Assembly (NCBI GenBank): GCA_003298465.1
Contig: QNGA01000013.1
Coordinates: 20,856 to 84,855, forward strand
Reading direction: 5' to 3'
Length of the DNA: 64,000 bases
Source: a halophilic archaeon
Lineage (GTDB): Archaea; Halobacteriota; Halobacteria; Halobacteriales; Haladaptataceae
A program made the translations under genes and the position numbers. Below, piece by piece: positions 62,609-64,000 of this stretch (the first letter of the stretch is position 1; every line of letters begins with the position of its first letter). Below the pieces are notes generated by a model, which had not been told where the DNA came from, did not search any database, and was given only the letters and a program-made list of their open reading frames with translations.

Positions 62609-62674
62609 TCTCTCTCTCTCTCTCCGGTAGGAGTTCCGATACGATGACACCGACTCCGATACGATGACACCGAC
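62609..62674. repeat. TC dinucleotide run and tandem 20-base repeat
   Basis: A run of eight TC units (62609-62624) is followed by two exact tandem copies of TCCGATACGATGACACCGAC (62635-62654 and 62655-62674). The second copy brings an ATG that opens a 131-codon plus frame, antisense in part to the gene at 62809. Its first 30 residues are the only ones with coding character. It may be replication slippage. Confidence 0.7.
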
Positions 62675-62808
62675 TGATAATCAGCTTGCTGACGACACGA
62701 CTCCGCCTGACTCGATCACGCTCTACCCCCGTCACTGTGGCAGTCAGCCACTCACGATTCTCTCTCAGCCGACAGTAACGCAACGTCCTCGATCTAGAAA
62801 TCACCGAC

Positions 62809-63387
62809 TCACAAGAATCGATCAACAATCACCTTCACGCGCTGTTTCATCCCGTTCTTTCCCCGGATTGTCCCATCATGTTCAATTGCATGCTCGACGC
62901 TATGCTTCTCGACACGAAGCACCTCCTCGCCTGCATCATACGCAACGTCAAACCCGCTCTGCTCAAGTCGCTCTGCAATCTCCGGGAATTCCTTGGGTAA
63001 CGCTACCTCTTCCTCCGTACCTGTCTCGTCACGTTGAGTGCTCGCGGTCGCTTCGCTAGCAGGGGCTAGCCGGGATTCTGGAAAGCCGTATTGATGGACA
63101 CCGTTCTCACGAATCCCCTCAAACAGATCCGCCGGCTCGGCCTCCAGCCAGCCATCCCAGTACTCGTCCAACGCAGTCTCAAACGCCACCACGACTAACT
63201 GCGTGTCTGTTGGATACTCTGGGTTCGTCTCGGCTGTGGTCGTTGTGCCCTCGCTCGTTTGGAACTCCCAGTCAGCGATTGTCTTCTCTGCCGGTCGCCA
63301 TACGACAACTGCCTGATTGGGATCGTCATCCTCGACATCAATCACGCGCTCCCCCACCGACAGTTGTGTCGTGTTTCCCTCACCCAT
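62809..63387 (-). CDS. Unidentified acidic haloarchaeal protein
   Basis: The protein has 192 residues. The N-terminal half is a beta-rich stretch with VVVWRPAEKTIADWEF. A middle segment (TDTQLVVVAFETALDEYWDGW) follows, then a linker and an alpha/beta C-terminal domain (FPEIAERLEQSGFDVAYDAGEEVLRVEKHS; MKQRVKVIVDRFL). No family is known to me. ATG 63387 follows an A+T-rich promoter stretch. A partial duplicate is at 60170-60437. Confidence 0.65.
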   Translation of the reverse strand: MGEGNTTQLSVGERVIDVEDDDPNQAVVVWRPAEKTIADWEFQTSEGTTTTAETNPEYPTDTQLVVVAFETALDEYWDGWLEAEPADLFEGIRENGVHQYGFPESRLAPASEATASTQRDETGTEEEVALPKEFPEIAERLEQSGFDVAYDAGEEVLRVEKHSVEHAIEHDGTIRGKNGMKQRVKVIVDRFL

Positions 63388-64000
63388 ACCGCCATCTTCG
63401 ATACTCTCCTAAAAAAATTATCTGCTCAAAATAGCACTTGACTCTCTCTCCTGAGCGACAGTGATCCAGGAGGCACAGACCGATTGATTTGGGGAGCGTT
63501 GTTCCACTGCTCACTGCAGTGAGACGGTGAGCCACTCATAATTAGCGTAGCGAATCAGCGTTACTGGGGCGCTGGGCTTGGTTGATTTCCGGGAGTGGTG
63601 ATCTACGCTCCCTCCGAAAGTCTTGGTCCTGATCCGCCAGTCCCCTCCTGTTTCAGTAGGCCCTAGAACGATGTCTTGAGCAGAAGGGTCCTCTGGGATG
63701 GAGTCCCCAGCTAATCCAGTCCCAGAGGGGTGGCCAAATGTCGGAATGGGCGCTCTCTACCGCTCTGTGGCCGCTCTCCGCTGAACGACCAGATATTATC
63801 TATGAAATGGTCGTCCTTAGTAATTAGCCAATTGAAAACATATCGCTATCAGTTCCACACGTACATAATCCCGTCATCAGTGAAATAAGTTCGTCAACAG
63901 AATAAACGCTCCACTACGTGAGAGTACTTTCCGAAGGCACAGTTCCACTCTGGTAACCTCGGCCAGGTAACCGAGTTTCCTACTTGTCACTGGTCTGTAC
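63388..64000. other. Intergenic stretch to the window edge
   Basis: About 610 bases. The first 50 bases are A+T-rich and probably carry the promoter of the minus-strand gene at 62809 (AATTTTTTTAGGAG). The rest has no frame of coding quality. Any gene beyond the edge cannot be judged. Confidence 0.4.

Noticed and set aside
62664..63059. Plus frame of 131 codons after the tandem repeat
   Set aside because: Only the first 30 residues look coding; the rest is antisense to the 62809 gene and its start was created by the 20-base duplication.
1..64000. tRNA, rRNA, CRISPR and intact insertion sequences
   Set aside because: No cloverleaf, rRNA signature, regularly spaced repeat or transposase frame with a recognisable catalytic motif was found by reading. 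A computed search would be more certain.

Overview
The window is haloarchaeal. Proteins are strongly acidic, exported proteins carry twin-arginine (Tat) signals with lipoboxes, and start codons often follow TATA boxes at leaderless spacing. The families are typical of Halobacteria: HalOD1, DUF7344, bat-type HTH, TbsP, thermosome and PadR. No rRNA, tRNA, CRISPR array, intact transposase or replication origin was recognised. The many broken genes and repeated fragments suggest a megaplasmid or a large accessory island. The genus cannot be told from the sequence alone.

Region 1 (about 1-14.1 kb) is visibly richer in G+C than the rest. It holds a complete phosphonate (C-P lyase) locus. Two PhoU-type regulators are divergently transcribed, one with an AbrB-like N-terminus and one with a winged-helix N-terminus. 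Next, on the minus strand, come a phosphonate-type hexapeptide transferase and the importer phnE-phnC-phnD. Diverging from phnD is phnGHIJKLM, followed by a TIM-barrel (sugar phosphate isomerase/epimerase fold) gene. These eight genes overlap or abut, mostly by ATGA-type junctions. Together they would import a phosphonate, couple it to ribose triphosphate and cleave the C-P bond. No phnN or phnP is present, so the TIM-barrel protein is a candidate for a missing late step.

Region 2 (about 14.1-34.7 kb) is lower in G+C and patchy. It holds a Tat-exported superoxide dismutase, a group II chaperonin (thermosome), and a coupled TauE/SafE-like membrane protein and Cu-type P-ATPase. It also holds a Tat lipoprotein resembling copper amine oxidase, two short-chain dehydrogenases, a nitroreductase and a Gly/Met-rich small protein. 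Between them lie long tracts of decayed genes.

Region 3 (about 34.7-64 kb) is dominated by signal-transduction and transcription genes. There is a 956-residue bat-type sensor-regulator, three short bat-HTH proteins, six or more DUF7344 winged-helix proteins (some broken), and five HalOD1 proteins. One further protein fuses four membrane segments to HalOD1 and overlaps a DUF7344 gene. Metabolic and membrane genes here include glutamate dehydrogenase with a rubrerythrin-like partner, an AI-2E family protein, a pentapeptide-repeat potassium-channel-like protein and an M14-type aspartoacylase family enzyme. There is also a RecA-like protein with a coupled small partner, and a C-terminal fragment of DNA polymerase B.

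A three-gene zinc cassette (SWIM-finger protein, SprT-like metallopeptidase, short zinc-ribbon protein) recurs as about eleven partial or broken copies from one end of the window to the other. It is the strongest repeat signal seen. Several other genes are cut by a single in-frame stop.
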